Shown here: piece after piece, positions 28,970 to 36,761 of the stretch
Numbering within the stretch: the first letter of the stretch is position 1
Layout: every line of letters begins with the position of its first letter
From: Pararhodonellum marinum
GTDB lineage: Bacteria; Bacteroidota; Bacteroidia; Cytophagales; Cyclobacteriaceae
Direction: 5' to 3'
NCBI RefSeq assembly: GCF_015354735.1
Contig: NZ_JACEFJ010000007.1
Coordinates: 124,001 to 188,000, forward strand
DNA: 64,000 bases
Notes under the pieces: model-generated
Told to the model about the DNA's origin: nothing
Database searches by the model: none
The model's input: only the letters and a program-made list of their open reading frames with translations
Translations under genes and position numbers: made by a program

Positions 28970-29917
28970 TCAGGTTGCTTTCCCGATATGAAACAAAGCA
29001 TCTCCGGCATTTACAACCGGAGAATTATTCAAGCCAACAATGAATCCATCTGAAGTGCTTTTGACTGGTACCTTTACCTGTCCATAAGGGTCCGAAATTT
29101 TTGCGAGAATCTGCCCCTTTTTCACTTCTTCCCCTAATTTGGTCGTGGGGATCAAAATCCCGGAGACCTTTGCCCTCAACCAACTGCTTTCTTTGATCAC
29201 CAAAGTGCTGCGATCCGTACTTGCCTCTTCCTGATCAATCATACCCAGATATTTCAACAACCTACCCGTGCCCAGTATCGCCTCATCCACCACAAATTCA
29301 TCCAGCCTCATGGATTCTCCTCCTTCGTAAACAAGGATATGTTTGTTGTTTTTATACGCCTCTTTCCGAAAAGATTTATCTATATGGGGAGAATTGATGG
29401 TAAAATGGGCCCCAAATGCCTTGGCAAGCTCCATGCCTTCTTCGTCTTTAAAATCCACCCTGATTTGAGGATAATTGGATAACATACGTCCTCCGGTATG
29501 GATATCCACCCCATAATCAATGTGGGGAATGATTTCCTGGGTCAAAATAAAGGCAATTTGAGAAGCGAGTGATCCTATTTTGCTGCCTGGAAAACTCCTA
29601 TTCAGGTCTCTACCATCAGGAAAAGTCCTGGAATTGCTCAAAAACCCATACACATTGACCAGAGGAATATAGATCAAAGCGCCCTTTTTTAATTTAAACA
29701 GATCTTCCTCCAACATTTTTTTTACCGCAGCTATCCCATTGATTTCATCCCCATGTACACCCCCACTGAGCAAAACCACAGGACCTTCTTTTTTTGCTCT
29801 GTGGATGAAAACAGGAAGGTCAATCAAAGTATGGGTGGGCAATCGGGCAATAGCAATTTCGATATTGATGGATTGCCCTGGACGAATCCTGATGCCATTG
29901 ATGACCATTTCTTTCAT
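28970..29917 (-). CDS. Succinylglutamate desuccinylase/aspartoacylase-family M14-like peptidase
   Basis: This zinc hydrolase probably removes an acyl or amino-acid group from a small amide. Zinc ligands His55 and Glu58 (GGVHGDE) and His140 (DIHTGG) are present, as is DLNRSFPG (104-111) for substrate binding. The C-terminal 80 residues form a beta-rich lipoyl-like domain. The size (315) matches the AstE/AspA-like group common in this phylum; the exact substrate is unknown. It points toward the phosphohexomutase gene with a shared terminator between them. Confidence 0.87.
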   Translation of the reverse strand: MKEMVINGIRIRPGQSINIEIAIARLPTHTLIDLPVFIHRAKKEGPVVLLSGGVHGDEINGIAAVKKMLEEDLFKLKKGALIYIPLVNVYGFLSNSRTFPDGRDLNRSFPGSKIGSLASQIAFILTQEIIPHIDYGVDIHTGGRMLSNYPQIRVDFKDEEGMELAKAFGAHFTINSPHIDKSFRKEAYKNNKHILVYEGGESMRLDEFVVDEAILGTGRLLKYLGMIDQEEASTDRSTLVIKESSWLRAKVSGILIPTTKLGEEVKKGQILAKISDPYGQVKVPVKSTSDGFIVGLNNSPVVNAGDALFHIGKAT

Positions 29918-30009
29918 TCCATTTCAATTTTTGATTTTACCATTGATTAACCTGCAAAAATTTCATAATTGAGTAAAAACTTGTTAATTCGCACAACTTA
30001 CTCCAAGAC

Positions 30010-31023
30010 ATGAATATACAAGAAAACATCTCTCTAAAAACCAACAATACTTTTGGAATTGACAAAAAAGCCAGATTTTTTGTGGAAGTGAAAGATGAGA
30101 AAACCGTTGTCGATGCAATAGCTGCCGCTAAGTCCCTCAAAAAGCCTATTTTTATCTTAGGTGGCGGTAGCAACATCCTCCTAACAAAAGATTTGGATGC
30201 ATTTGTAATCAAAATCAACATCAAAGGCATTGAGGTAGTAAAAGAAGATGCAGATCACGTTTATGTACAAGTGGGTGCAGGTGAGGTATGGCATGAGTTT
30301 GTTCTTGAAGCCATCAAAAATGAGTACGCAGGTGTGGAAAACCTCTCCTTGATCCCTGGAACAGTTGGTGCATCACCGATGCAAAACATCGGTGCATACG
30401 GGGTAGAAATCCAGGAAGTGTTCGATACGCTGCGTGCAATAGAAATTGATACTGGGCAAACAGTGGTTTTTGATCACAAAAAATGCGCATTTGGTTATCG
30501 GGAAAGTATTTTCAAGCATGAAGCCAATGGAAAATACATCATCACAAGTGTGACTTTCAAACTCAGGAAACAGGCGGTATTCAATACCAGTTATGGTGCC
30601 ATAGCCACTACCCTTGAATCCATGGGAATTAAGGCATTGAACCTAAAGGCAATTTCTGATGCAGTGATCCATATCAGACAAAGTAAATTACCAGACCCTG
30701 CTAAAATAGGGAATGCAGGCAGTTTTTTCAAAAACCCTAGCGTGGATCCCGCTGTGTTCGAGCAACTACAGCAACAATATCCAGATATACCGGGATACCC
30801 CGCAGAGGCAGGAATCAAAGTGCCGGCGGCCTGGTTGATTGAAAAGGCAGGCTGGAAAGGCAAAACTTTAGGTGCTATCGGGGTTCATAAAAACCAGCCA
30901 CTTGTTCTGGTCAATTATGGTGGGGGTGATGGCAGAGCCATTGAAAAACTAAGTCTTGATATTCGAAAGGACATCCATGAAAAATTCGGAATCTTGCTTC
31001 AGACAGAGGTGAACATCATTTAG
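30010..31023 (+). CDS. murB: MurB, UDP-N-acetylenolpyruvoylglucosamine reductase
   Basis: MurB uses FAD and NADPH to make UDP-MurNAc for peptidoglycan. It is a type I MurB of 337 residues: FAD motif ILGGGSNILL (49-58), PGTVGASPMQNIGAYG (about 117-132) and catalytic Ser in GNAGSFFKNP (about 236-245). The end of the protein carries the conserved Glu (LLQTEVNII). It converges on the deaminase gene with a 4-base overlap of the two stop regions. Confidence 0.95.
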   Translation: MNIQENISLKTNNTFGIDKKARFFVEVKDEKTVVDAIAAAKSLKKPIFILGGGSNILLTKDLDAFVIKINIKGIEVVKEDADHVYVQVGAGEVWHEFVLEAIKNEYAGVENLSLIPGTVGASPMQNIGAYGVEIQEVFDTLRAIEIDTGQTVVFDHKKCAFGYRESIFKHEANGKYIITSVTFKLRKQAVFNTSYGAIATTLESMGIKALNLKAISDAVIHIRQSKLPDPAKIGNAGSFFKNPSVDPAVFEQLQQQYPDIPGYPAEAGIKVPAAWLIEKAGWKGKTLGAIGVHKNQPLVLVNYGGGDGRAIEKLSLDIRKDIHEKFGILLQTEVNII

Positions 31024-31502
31024 ATAAGTGGATCTTCGAATGCAATGGATTTACCGTATTTTTCCACTTCAACCCCAAACTTTCTGAGAAAATCCACTCC
31101 TTCATCATTGGGTATGCCTTTGTATTCTGCATAAGAAAAAAGATAGACCACTCTGACTATTCCGATCGAAAATATAATCCTTGCACAGGCTAAGCAGGGC
31201 GCGAGCGTAACAAACAACGTGGATCCTTCTACTGATGCATTGTTTTTTACTGCGTAAAGAATGGCGTTTTGTTCCGCATGGATGGCAAGAGAACAGCTTC
31301 CTTTGCTATCCCGGCTACATCCATTTTCAGGAAACTCCTCATCACAATTATGGGTTCCTGATGGGGGTCCGTTGTATCCGATGGAAATAATACGGGTCTC
31401 TTTGGTCAGCACTGCACCCACATGCTTTTTGATACAATGAGAGCGTTTGGCCAGATTAACGGCCAATTCCATAAAAATATCCTCAAAATCAGGTCTTGAC
31501 AT
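31020..31502 (-). CDS. dCMP deaminase-family zinc enzyme
   Basis: It deaminates deoxycytidylate to dUMP for thymidylate synthesis. The 160-residue protein has the cytidine-deaminase zinc motif: His75 and Glu77 in HAEQNA, then Cys103 and Cys106 in PCLAC. An extra Cys/His-rich loop (HNCDEEFPENGC, 51-62) is typical of the ComEB/dCMP deaminase group and often binds a second zinc. It faces murB tail to tail with a 4-base overlap. Confidence 0.9.
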   Translation of the reverse strand: MSRPDFEDIFMELAVNLAKRSHCIKKHVGAVLTKETRIISIGYNGPPSGTHNCDEEFPENGCSRDSKGSCSLAIHAEQNAILYAVKNNASVEGSTLFVTLAPCLACARIIFSIGIVRVVYLFSYAEYKGIPNDEGVDFLRKFGVEVEKYGKSIAFEDPLI

Positions 31503-31515
31503 TTACTTTTTTTTT

Positions 31516-31523
31516 CAAAAGTA
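31516..31523 (-). promoter_or_regulatory. Possible -7 box of the dCMP deaminase promoter
   Basis: The minus strand reads TACTTTTG, an exact TAnnTTTG, 14 bases upstream of the ATG; a TTG lies about 17 bases before it. Confidence 0.4.
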
Positions 31524-31651
31524 AGTAAACTGAAAAAAATTCAATCAGAATAATTGATTTAATCTTTTTTCAGGTATAATATTTGAAAAAACCGGCTAAG
31601 AAAACTTCTTATTTGTACTCCTCGTTCTTAATTTACACAACCCAAATAACT

Positions 31652-32239
31652 ATGCTACCCTTTAAAAATACACTACCTCTGATGTTTCTATTACTTTTTG
31701 GGGCCTCTTGTTCCAGCGTGGAGGTATTTACTGAAAAAATGGAAATGCCTCCAGTAAAGGAATACCAAAGTTTTGTACTGATACCAGAATTCAGAAACTT
31801 CCAAGCCTATGGATCTGAATTTCATGATGCTTTGCTAAGGGATGAATTGACCCGTAAGCTTGAGGCCAACGGGATGGAGCTAAATAGAGAAAATCCTGAA
31901 ATGGTTATCAGGTACCATACCCAATTGGAGCCCAAAGAGAAAGAAAGCTATAATTACAACCCCTTTTGGGGAGGTGGGGCGATGTACAACCCGATGTTTT
32001 ATGATCCGTTTTTTATGAACAGAGCTTGGGATGGGCCTACTCAGACCCGTCAATACGGCTGGGGACAAATTATCCTGGATTTTATCGACCCTCAGGCCAA
32101 TAAAATGATCATGAGGGCAACTGCGGTTGGAGAAGTCAATTCCGAGAAAGGGAAAACCAAAAAGATCAAAAAATCAGTGGATAAAATTTTGGATAAATTT
32201 TATAACCACGTCAGAGACTACCGAACAATGAGTCGTTAA
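31652..32239 (+). CDS. DUF4136-type lipoprotein
   Basis: This is probably an outer-membrane or periplasmic lipoprotein of unknown function. From the ATG at 31652 it opens with a lipoprotein signal ending FGASC, acceptor Cys20. A TTG at 31583 would extend the frame by 23 residues and spoil that signal. The body shows the DUF4136 pattern: early YQSFVLIPE, then LIRDELTRKL-like and a late IILDFIDPQANKMIMRATAVGEV. A Tyr/Asn/Phe-rich low-complexity patch lies at about 100-125. The family match is from memory. Confidence 0.78.
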   Translation: MLPFKNTLPLMFLLLFGASCSSVEVFTEKMEMPPVKEYQSFVLIPEFRNFQAYGSEFHDALLRDELTRKLEANGMELNRENPEMVIRYHTQLEPKEKESYNYNPFWGGGAMYNPMFYDPFFMNRAWDGPTQTRQYGWGQIILDFIDPQANKMIMRATAVGEVNSEKGKTKKIKKSVDKILDKFYNHVRDYRTMSR

Positions 32240-32482
32240 TTTTTATTATGGTTAACTTTAATTCAAAAAAATTTAGACTGAGAATAAAAAATGAAACCAT
32301 TTATTTTTAATTTAAAGCAGTGCTGAAAACCATCTGATGAGATTTGATTGAAACAAAGCAATTTTGCTATTTCAGCTAACCAATGGAATCGAAATCAACA
32401 CATGCATTGGCCCTTTTTACATTTAAATGAGCATTTGAATGAATGGATACCTCCGAAGAAAATGTAATTGACCAAAAAAACC

Positions 32483-32800
32483 ATGGAAAAAACTTACCGA
32501 TCATTGACCGAATTTTATCCTTACTATTTGCTGGAACACCAAAACCCTACCTGTAGGAGACTGCATTTTATTGGAACAGGCCTCCTGTTTGTTGTTTTAA
32601 TTCTTGCCATAGTGTTGCGGCTATATTGGTTATTGATAGGGATTCCTATTATCGGGTATGGATTTGCTTGGGTAGGTCATTTTTTCTTTGAGAAAAACAA
32701 GCCCGCCACTTTCAAATATCCTCTTTTTAGCCTTGTTTCTGATTTCAAGCTGTTTTTTGATTTGCTTACTGGCAAAGAAAAATTTAACCCCAATGGCTGA
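32483..32800 (+). CDS. Mpo1/DUF962-like small membrane protein
   Basis: The 105-residue product has the family opening YYLLEHQNPTCRRLHFIGT followed by two hydrophobic helices (about 30-48 and 50-68), then a conserved GHFFFEKNKPATFKYPLFSL. In yeast the related Mpo1 is a dioxygenase for 2-hydroxy fatty acids; whether the short bacterial form shares that role is an inference. The ATG at 32483 is preferred to the TTG at 32468, which only adds five residues. Alone between lipoprotein and receiver genes. Confidence 0.82.
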   Translation: MEKTYRSLTEFYPYYLLEHQNPTCRRLHFIGTGLLFVVLILAIVLRLYWLLIGIPIIGYGFAWVGHFFFEKNKPATFKYPLFSLVSDFKLFFDLLTGKEKFNPNG

Positions 32801-32903
32801 TTTTATTTTCAAAAAAATCTCACTAATGAGATTGTTAATCAAAACATATGGGTTATTTTTGTAGCAATATTTATGTGTTTCAATACCATTATTTTGTAGT
32901 TTA

Positions 32904-33260
32904 ATGATCAAAATAGTTCTGATTGATGATGATCCTATAAGCACCTTCGTCACCGAGAAGCTTATTTCCAAAAACATCAAAGTCCCCTGTAGAATATTCA
33001 AGTTCCAAAGGGCTTCTGATGCTTTGCGTGAAATTTATGCCATCGATCCTAACTATTTATTTTTGGATTTGAACATGCCTGAAATGACTGGTTGGGACTT
33101 CTTGGAAGAATTTGAACCGAAAAAAGCCAACCCAGAGGTATATATCCTTAGCAGTTCGGTGGACGAAAGAGACATCAACAAAGCCGGTACCTACAGCGTT
33201 GTTAAAAAATACTTATCCAAGCCCCTGATCAAAAAATATATCAAGTCCATCTTTAATTGA
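32904..33260 (+). CDS. Orphan single-domain response regulator
   Basis: A receiver-only protein of 118 residues with acidic pocket IDDDPI (8-13), phospho-acceptor Asp in FLDLNMPEMTGWDFL (about 54), SSS patch and Lys in SKPL. It resembles the receiver at 21161 (both share IDDDPI, the NMP-GWDFL block and the SSSxD patch), suggesting a small paralogous group. There is no kinase nearby. The short basic C-terminus has no output domain. Confidence 0.88.
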   Translation: MIKIVLIDDDPISTFVTEKLISKNIKVPCRIFKFQRASDALREIYAIDPNYLFLDLNMPEMTGWDFLEEFEPKKANPEVYILSSSVDERDINKAGTYSVVKKYLSKPLIKKYIKSIFN

Positions 33261-33354
33261 TTGGATTTTTATGGTTTAACCATTGGTTTTTACATGAATC
33301 GACAAACGAAATTCAATTGAATGCGTTATTGATATAGGAATTAAATCTAACCTC

Positions 33355-33831
33355 ATGACTAGAACCAGTTTACCGTTAATCCAAGCATTTCGTAGAACAA
33401 TCCACAAATTGAAGCATGGGGCAAGCTATCAATGGGGACATATGGGAGCTTGCAACTGTGGTAACTTAGCCCAAGAAATCACCCAACTTACCAAAGGAGA
33501 AATCCATCAGTATGCCATGCAAAGGCATGGAGACTGGTATGACCAAATCCTTGAATATTGTCCAGGCAGCGGATACCCCATAGACCTGATGATCAGCAAA
33601 ATGTTGGAGGCCGGCCTTAGCTTAGAAGACCTGCAGCACTTAGAAAGACTGACTGATCCAAAAATACTCCGGGAAATCCCTAAATCAAGAAGGGATAAAA
33701 TGGTCAAAAACAATGTAGAAGACGTGATCCTTTATCTTGAAACCTGGCTTCATCTACTGGAAGAGGAGTGGACCAAAATGCAAGATGTATCCATAGATTT
33801 TGAGACAAAAGAATTGCAATTGCAATCTTGA
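33355..33831 (+). CDS. Uncharacterised 158-residue protein
   Basis: I do not recognise a named family, though the compact sequence looks conserved. The N-terminal region has YQWGHMGACNCGNLAQE (about 25-40) with two Cys one residue apart and a His, reminiscent of a metal or cofactor site. A second region has EYCPGSGYPIDLMI (about 66-79). The C-terminal half is helical, ending in a Trp-rich segment. No signal peptide or membrane helix is visible, so it is likely cytoplasmic. Confidence 0.8.
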   Translation: MTRTSLPLIQAFRRTIHKLKHGASYQWGHMGACNCGNLAQEITQLTKGEIHQYAMQRHGDWYDQILEYCPGSGYPIDLMISKMLEAGLSLEDLQHLERLTDPKILREIPKSRRDKMVKNNVEDVILYLETWLHLLEEEWTKMQDVSIDFETKELQLQS

Positions 33832-33999
33832 TTTCATCAATATTGTCTAACAGGATTCACAAACAATAAGAAGCAGCTCTTACCTACGGTTTTGCGATTA
33901 CTTTGCGCTTTTGCAACCAAACAAAAACCAAATTCAGTACCGAATCATTTAGAAAAGGAGGTTTTTTTCCGGTGCAAAATGGAAACATTTTTTTTTTAG

Positions 34000-34030
34000 T
34001 TTGGTATTTGAAATATTTGGGATATTGTTT
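34000..34030 (+). promoter_or_regulatory. Weak promoter candidate for the acidic protein gene
   Basis: TTTG, exactly 19 bases, then TATTGTTT. The spacing is ideal but the -7 box matches only partly. Confidence 0.3.
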
Positions 34031-34090
34031 TTTTTCTCTTAATTAGGGGTATCAAACACCAGTAAATATTAGCCACTAAACAACACTTTC

Positions 34091-34291
34091 ATGGAAGAGG
34101 ATTTTGACGACTTTGATGACATTGAAGAGGATGATTTGGATGAATTCGAAGATGAGTTCAAGGATGAAGTTTATGATTTGGATGAAGACAATGAATTCTT
34201 GAATGATGATGTTTTGGATTTTGATGAAGACGAAGACCTTCTCGACGATTTGGACGATGATTTTGAGGATTTCGATGATGAGATTGATTGA
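34091..34291 (+). CDS. Extremely acidic 66-residue protein
   Basis: By direct count, 42 of the 66 residues are Asp or Glu and only one is basic (a Lys). The remainder are mainly Phe, Leu, Ile and Val spaced regularly among the acids, for example EDFDDFDDIEEDDLDEF. Function is unknown; DNA mimicry, metal buffering or binding of basic proteins are possible guesses. It has its own weak promoter candidate and a clear hairpin terminator 18 bases after the stop, which supports a real transcription unit. A repeat-expanded non-gene cannot be excluded. Confidence 0.65.
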   Translation: MEEDFDDFDDIEEDDLDEFEDEFKDEVYDLDEDNEFLNDDVLDFDEDEDLLDDLDDDFEDFDDEID

Positions 34292-34309
34292 AATTTGAAA
34301 CCCTCTCTC

Positions 34310-34342
34310 AGCAGTATTTCGATGTGTTGTACTGCTGTTTTT
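34310..34342 (+). terminator. Terminator of the acidic protein gene
   Basis: Perfect 7-bp stem AGCAGTA/TACTGCT with a 13-base loop, followed by GTTTTTC. Confidence 0.6.
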
Positions 34343-34353
34343 CTCAGATTCAT

Positions 34354-34384
34354 TTTGTCCTTAATACCCCTTGTGCTATCTTGC
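34354..34384 (+). promoter_or_regulatory. Promoter candidate of the 49-residue membrane protein gene
   Basis: TTTG, exactly 19 bases, TATCTTGC. The spacing fits the Bacteroidota consensus; the -7 box has two mismatches. It lies 34 bases before the ATG. Confidence 0.45.
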
Positions 34385-34418
34385 GGCATCATTAATAAAA
34401 AGCTAAAACACCAAACCT

Positions 34419-34568
34419 ATGTTGTTACAAATTTTCAGTTCACCTATCGCCTCTGGTGCGCAATTGTTTTTATTGATTGTCTGTATACTCATTGGCTTAG
34501 GGGCAGGTCTATCCGCAATGGATTTTAGAAAAGAGGTCTTCAAAGACAATCCCAAAGACGAAAAATAA
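34419..34568 (+). CDS. Small single-pass membrane protein, 49 residues
   Basis: A short frame from the ATG at 34419 encodes one strong transmembrane helix (about residues 15-33, AQLFLLIVCILIGLGAGLSA) followed by a charged cytoplasmic tail (DFRKEVFKDNPKDEK). Helix plus charged tail is a typical real small-protein layout. It is framed by a promoter candidate 34 bases upstream and a strong terminator 29 bases downstream, which argues for a gene. Function unknown. A competing frame at 34295-34528 lacks such support. Confidence 0.68.
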   Translation: MLLQIFSSPIASGAQLFLLIVCILIGLGAGLSAMDFRKEVFKDNPKDEK

Positions 34569-34597
34569 TCATTGAAAATTTGATAGATTAAAGAAAG

Positions 34598-34622
34598 AAG
34601 GAGCTTGACGCTCCTTTTTTTT
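34598..34622 (+). terminator. Terminator after the small membrane protein gene
   Basis: Stem AAGGAGC/GCTCCTT, loop TTGAC, then a T-run. Confidence 0.85.
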
Positions 34623-34871
34623 TCACCCAAACCAATGAAGTTGTATTTTGCTTAATTTCGGTATAGCAATTACAGGAGATTTTGCATCCAAAACCAGTTT
34701 TATTTTTCGCTCAAATTTTTTGATCAAATCACGATATTGACCAGACAAAATCGTTGAATAAGTCCCATTTTATTTAAATAAGGAATTCTTTGGTCTTCAG
34801 GCAAGCGTCAATACAAATTAATTGGCTACCATCACTGAGTGACAACTAAGGTTGCAAGGTATAATTGGAAT

Positions 34872-36458
34872 TTAATGCACATTCCCCATCAATTTCCGGA
34901 TCGGTTTATTCAATAACAACAATAAAACTGCCGCACCTGAAACCGTCATCACAATCATTAGGTATTGATCAGGCATAGCAGCCAGCTTTTCTTCAGTACC
35001 TCCACTCGCTTCCCCTGCAATAAGGCCTGCCAGAAGATTGCCGAGAGATATTGAGAGAAACCAAATCCCCATCATTTGACCTGCAAATTTTTTCGGAGCC
35101 AACTTAGTAACTAAACTCAATCCTACGGGACTCAAACAAAGTTCTCCAAAAGTATGTAAGAGGTAAGTGAAGAGTAGCCATGTCGGTGCGGCCAAATCAC
35201 CTGATGCAGCTATTTTTGCAGCAAAATACATGACCAAAAATCCCATACCCAATAAAACCAAGCCGAAGGTGAATTTAAGGGGACTGCTGGGTTCCAGATG
35301 TCTCCGGCCTAGCCAAACCCACATGGCACCAAAGATCGGCGCAAAAATAATGATAAACATGCTGTTGATCGACTGGAAATAGCCCGCCGGAATCTCCCAA
35401 CCTAAAAGCGTCCTATCGGTAAATCTTTCTGCGAAAAGGTTTAGAGAAGAGCCTGCCTGTTCAAAACCTGACCAGAACATGGCTGAAAACAAAAACAGGA
35501 TCGCAATAACCCCTACTTTTTTTCTTTCATCTGGTGTTAGCCCCCCGAAAATAATTACATAACCCATGTACAGAAAAGCGACAACGGCAATTATTTTGCC
35601 GGATGCACTTGCAATAGCTGAAACATCGACAGTTACCTGACCTGAAAAGAACAATCCCAAAATCAAAATAAACACGAACCCTATTCCAAATAGCACTTTA
35701 ATCAACTGCTTTCGCTTTATTTTTTCTTCTGGAGTCACGGCCAAAACCGGTTCCCCGTATCCATCCAAACTTGCACTGCTTAACTTGTATTGTATCAGCC
35801 CAATGACCATCCCTAAGCCCGCCAAGCCAAAACCAAGGTGCCAATCATAAATTGCCAAGGTGCTGCAGGCCAAAGGGGCGATAAAAGCACCTAAATTAAT
35901 CCCCATGTAAAAAATGGAAAATCCAGCATCTCTTTTAGAACTTCCTACAGGATAAAGCTGCCCGACGATAGAACTGATGTTGGGTTTCAAAAGTCCTGTA
36001 CCCAACACAATAAGAATCAGTCCCAAAAAAAAGGAATTGGTATCCAATGCAGATAGGGAATCAGTATTTTGATGCCCCCCAAACAACCAAGATTGAATGC
36101 CAGGTAAGGCCATGGTAAAGTGTCCCAAAGCAATGATGATTCCACCGTACCAAACGGATTTCTTTAAGCCAAAAATGCGGTCTGCAAACCATCCACCCGG
36201 TAAAGCCAGCAAATAAACCCCCATGGTGTAAAGCCCATAAATCGCTCCTGATGTTCTATCATCAAAACCAAGACCACCTCGGACGATTTCGGTTGTCATA
36301 AAAAGAATGAGCAGTGCCCTCATGCCGTAAAAACTGAACCGCTCCCACATTTCGGTGAAAAAGAGGGTCATTAGGCCTCTAGGGTGGCCGAACAAGGTAG
36401 GTCCTTCAAATTCATCTGGGGCAGCATGCTTGCCTTTAAACTTATCTTCTTTTTCCAT
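34872..36458 (-). CDS. POT/PTR2-family peptide transporter (MFS)
   Basis: A proton-coupled di- and tripeptide importer in the inner membrane. The protein, 528 residues from the ATG at 36458, carries the family hallmark EMWERFSFYGMRA (E-x-x-E-R-F) in helix 1 (about 36-48) and predicted 12-14 helices throughout. A longer start at 36500 falls inside the predicted promoter, which supports the 36458 start. No peptidase or regulator gene is adjacent. Bacteroidota often carry several such transporters, so substrate is uncertain beyond small peptides. Confidence 0.92.
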   Translation of the reverse strand: MEKEDKFKGKHAAPDEFEGPTLFGHPRGLMTLFFTEMWERFSFYGMRALLILFMTTEIVRGGLGFDDRTSGAIYGLYTMGVYLLALPGGWFADRIFGLKKSVWYGGIIIALGHFTMALPGIQSWLFGGHQNTDSLSALDTNSFFLGLILIVLGTGLLKPNISSIVGQLYPVGSSKRDAGFSIFYMGINLGAFIAPLACSTLAIYDWHLGFGLAGLGMVIGLIQYKLSSASLDGYGEPVLAVTPEEKIKRKQLIKVLFGIGFVFILILGLFFSGQVTVDVSAIASASGKIIAVVAFLYMGYVIIFGGLTPDERKKVGVIAILFLFSAMFWSGFEQAGSSLNLFAERFTDRTLLGWEIPAGYFQSINSMFIIIFAPIFGAMWVWLGRRHLEPSSPLKFTFGLVLLGMGFLVMYFAAKIAASGDLAAPTWLLFTYLLHTFGELCLSPVGLSLVTKLAPKKFAGQMMGIWFLSISLGNLLAGLIAGEASGGTEEKLAAMPDQYLMIVMTVSGAAVLLLLLNKPIRKLMGNVH

Positions 36459-36489
36459 TTTGGCTTGGTGAAATAAATTAGGAACGTAA

Positions 36490-36520
36490 CATAAATACAA
36501 TGATAAGAGAAATTTTCAAA
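36490..36520 (-). promoter_or_regulatory. Promoter of the POT transporter gene
   Basis: The minus strand reads TTTG, exactly 19 bases, TATTTATG, one mismatch from the consensus. The predicted start is near 36483, 25 bases upstream of the chosen ATG. Confidence 0.65.
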
Positions 36521-36616
36521 TGATGCTAAGCGGTTTCACCAATAATAGGTAACCCTTTCAAGTTTGGGTTTAAACGCAATAGGCATGGTTTTCAAACTCG
36601 GTTTACTATTAAGATC

Positions 36617-36630
36617 AACTTGATCAAGTT
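36617..36630. promoter_or_regulatory. Perfect 14-bp palindrome upstream of pckA
   Basis: AACTTGATCAAGTT is its own reverse complement and lies 78 bases upstream of the pckA -7 box. It could be an operator for a dimeric regulator of gluconeogenesis. No regulator gene is nearby. Confidence 0.45.
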
Positions 36631-36707
36631 ACTGAATAGTACCCACGAAAACGTTTGAAAAGTGAATATTTTACTGATTTATGCATTACAGTAATTTATT
36701 TTTCCTT

Positions 36708-36715
36708 TATCTTTG
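36708..36715 (+). promoter_or_regulatory. Possible -7 box of the pckA promoter
   Basis: TATCTTTG is an exact match 47 bases before the pckA ATG; the -33 position (ATTA) is poor. Confidence 0.45.
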
Positions 36716-36761
36716 GGGAGAATTTAAACCCAAAATATTTTCAACTTTTAACCCTTACACT

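Noticed and set aside
31583-31651. N-terminal extension of the DUF4136 lipoprotein from a TTG
   Set aside because: It would place the hydrophobic signal and lipobox well inside the protein, which would prevent lipid attachment.
34295-34528. 77-residue frame after the acidic protein gene
   Set aside because: It runs through the terminator hairpin and overlaps the better supported 49-residue membrane protein in another frame.
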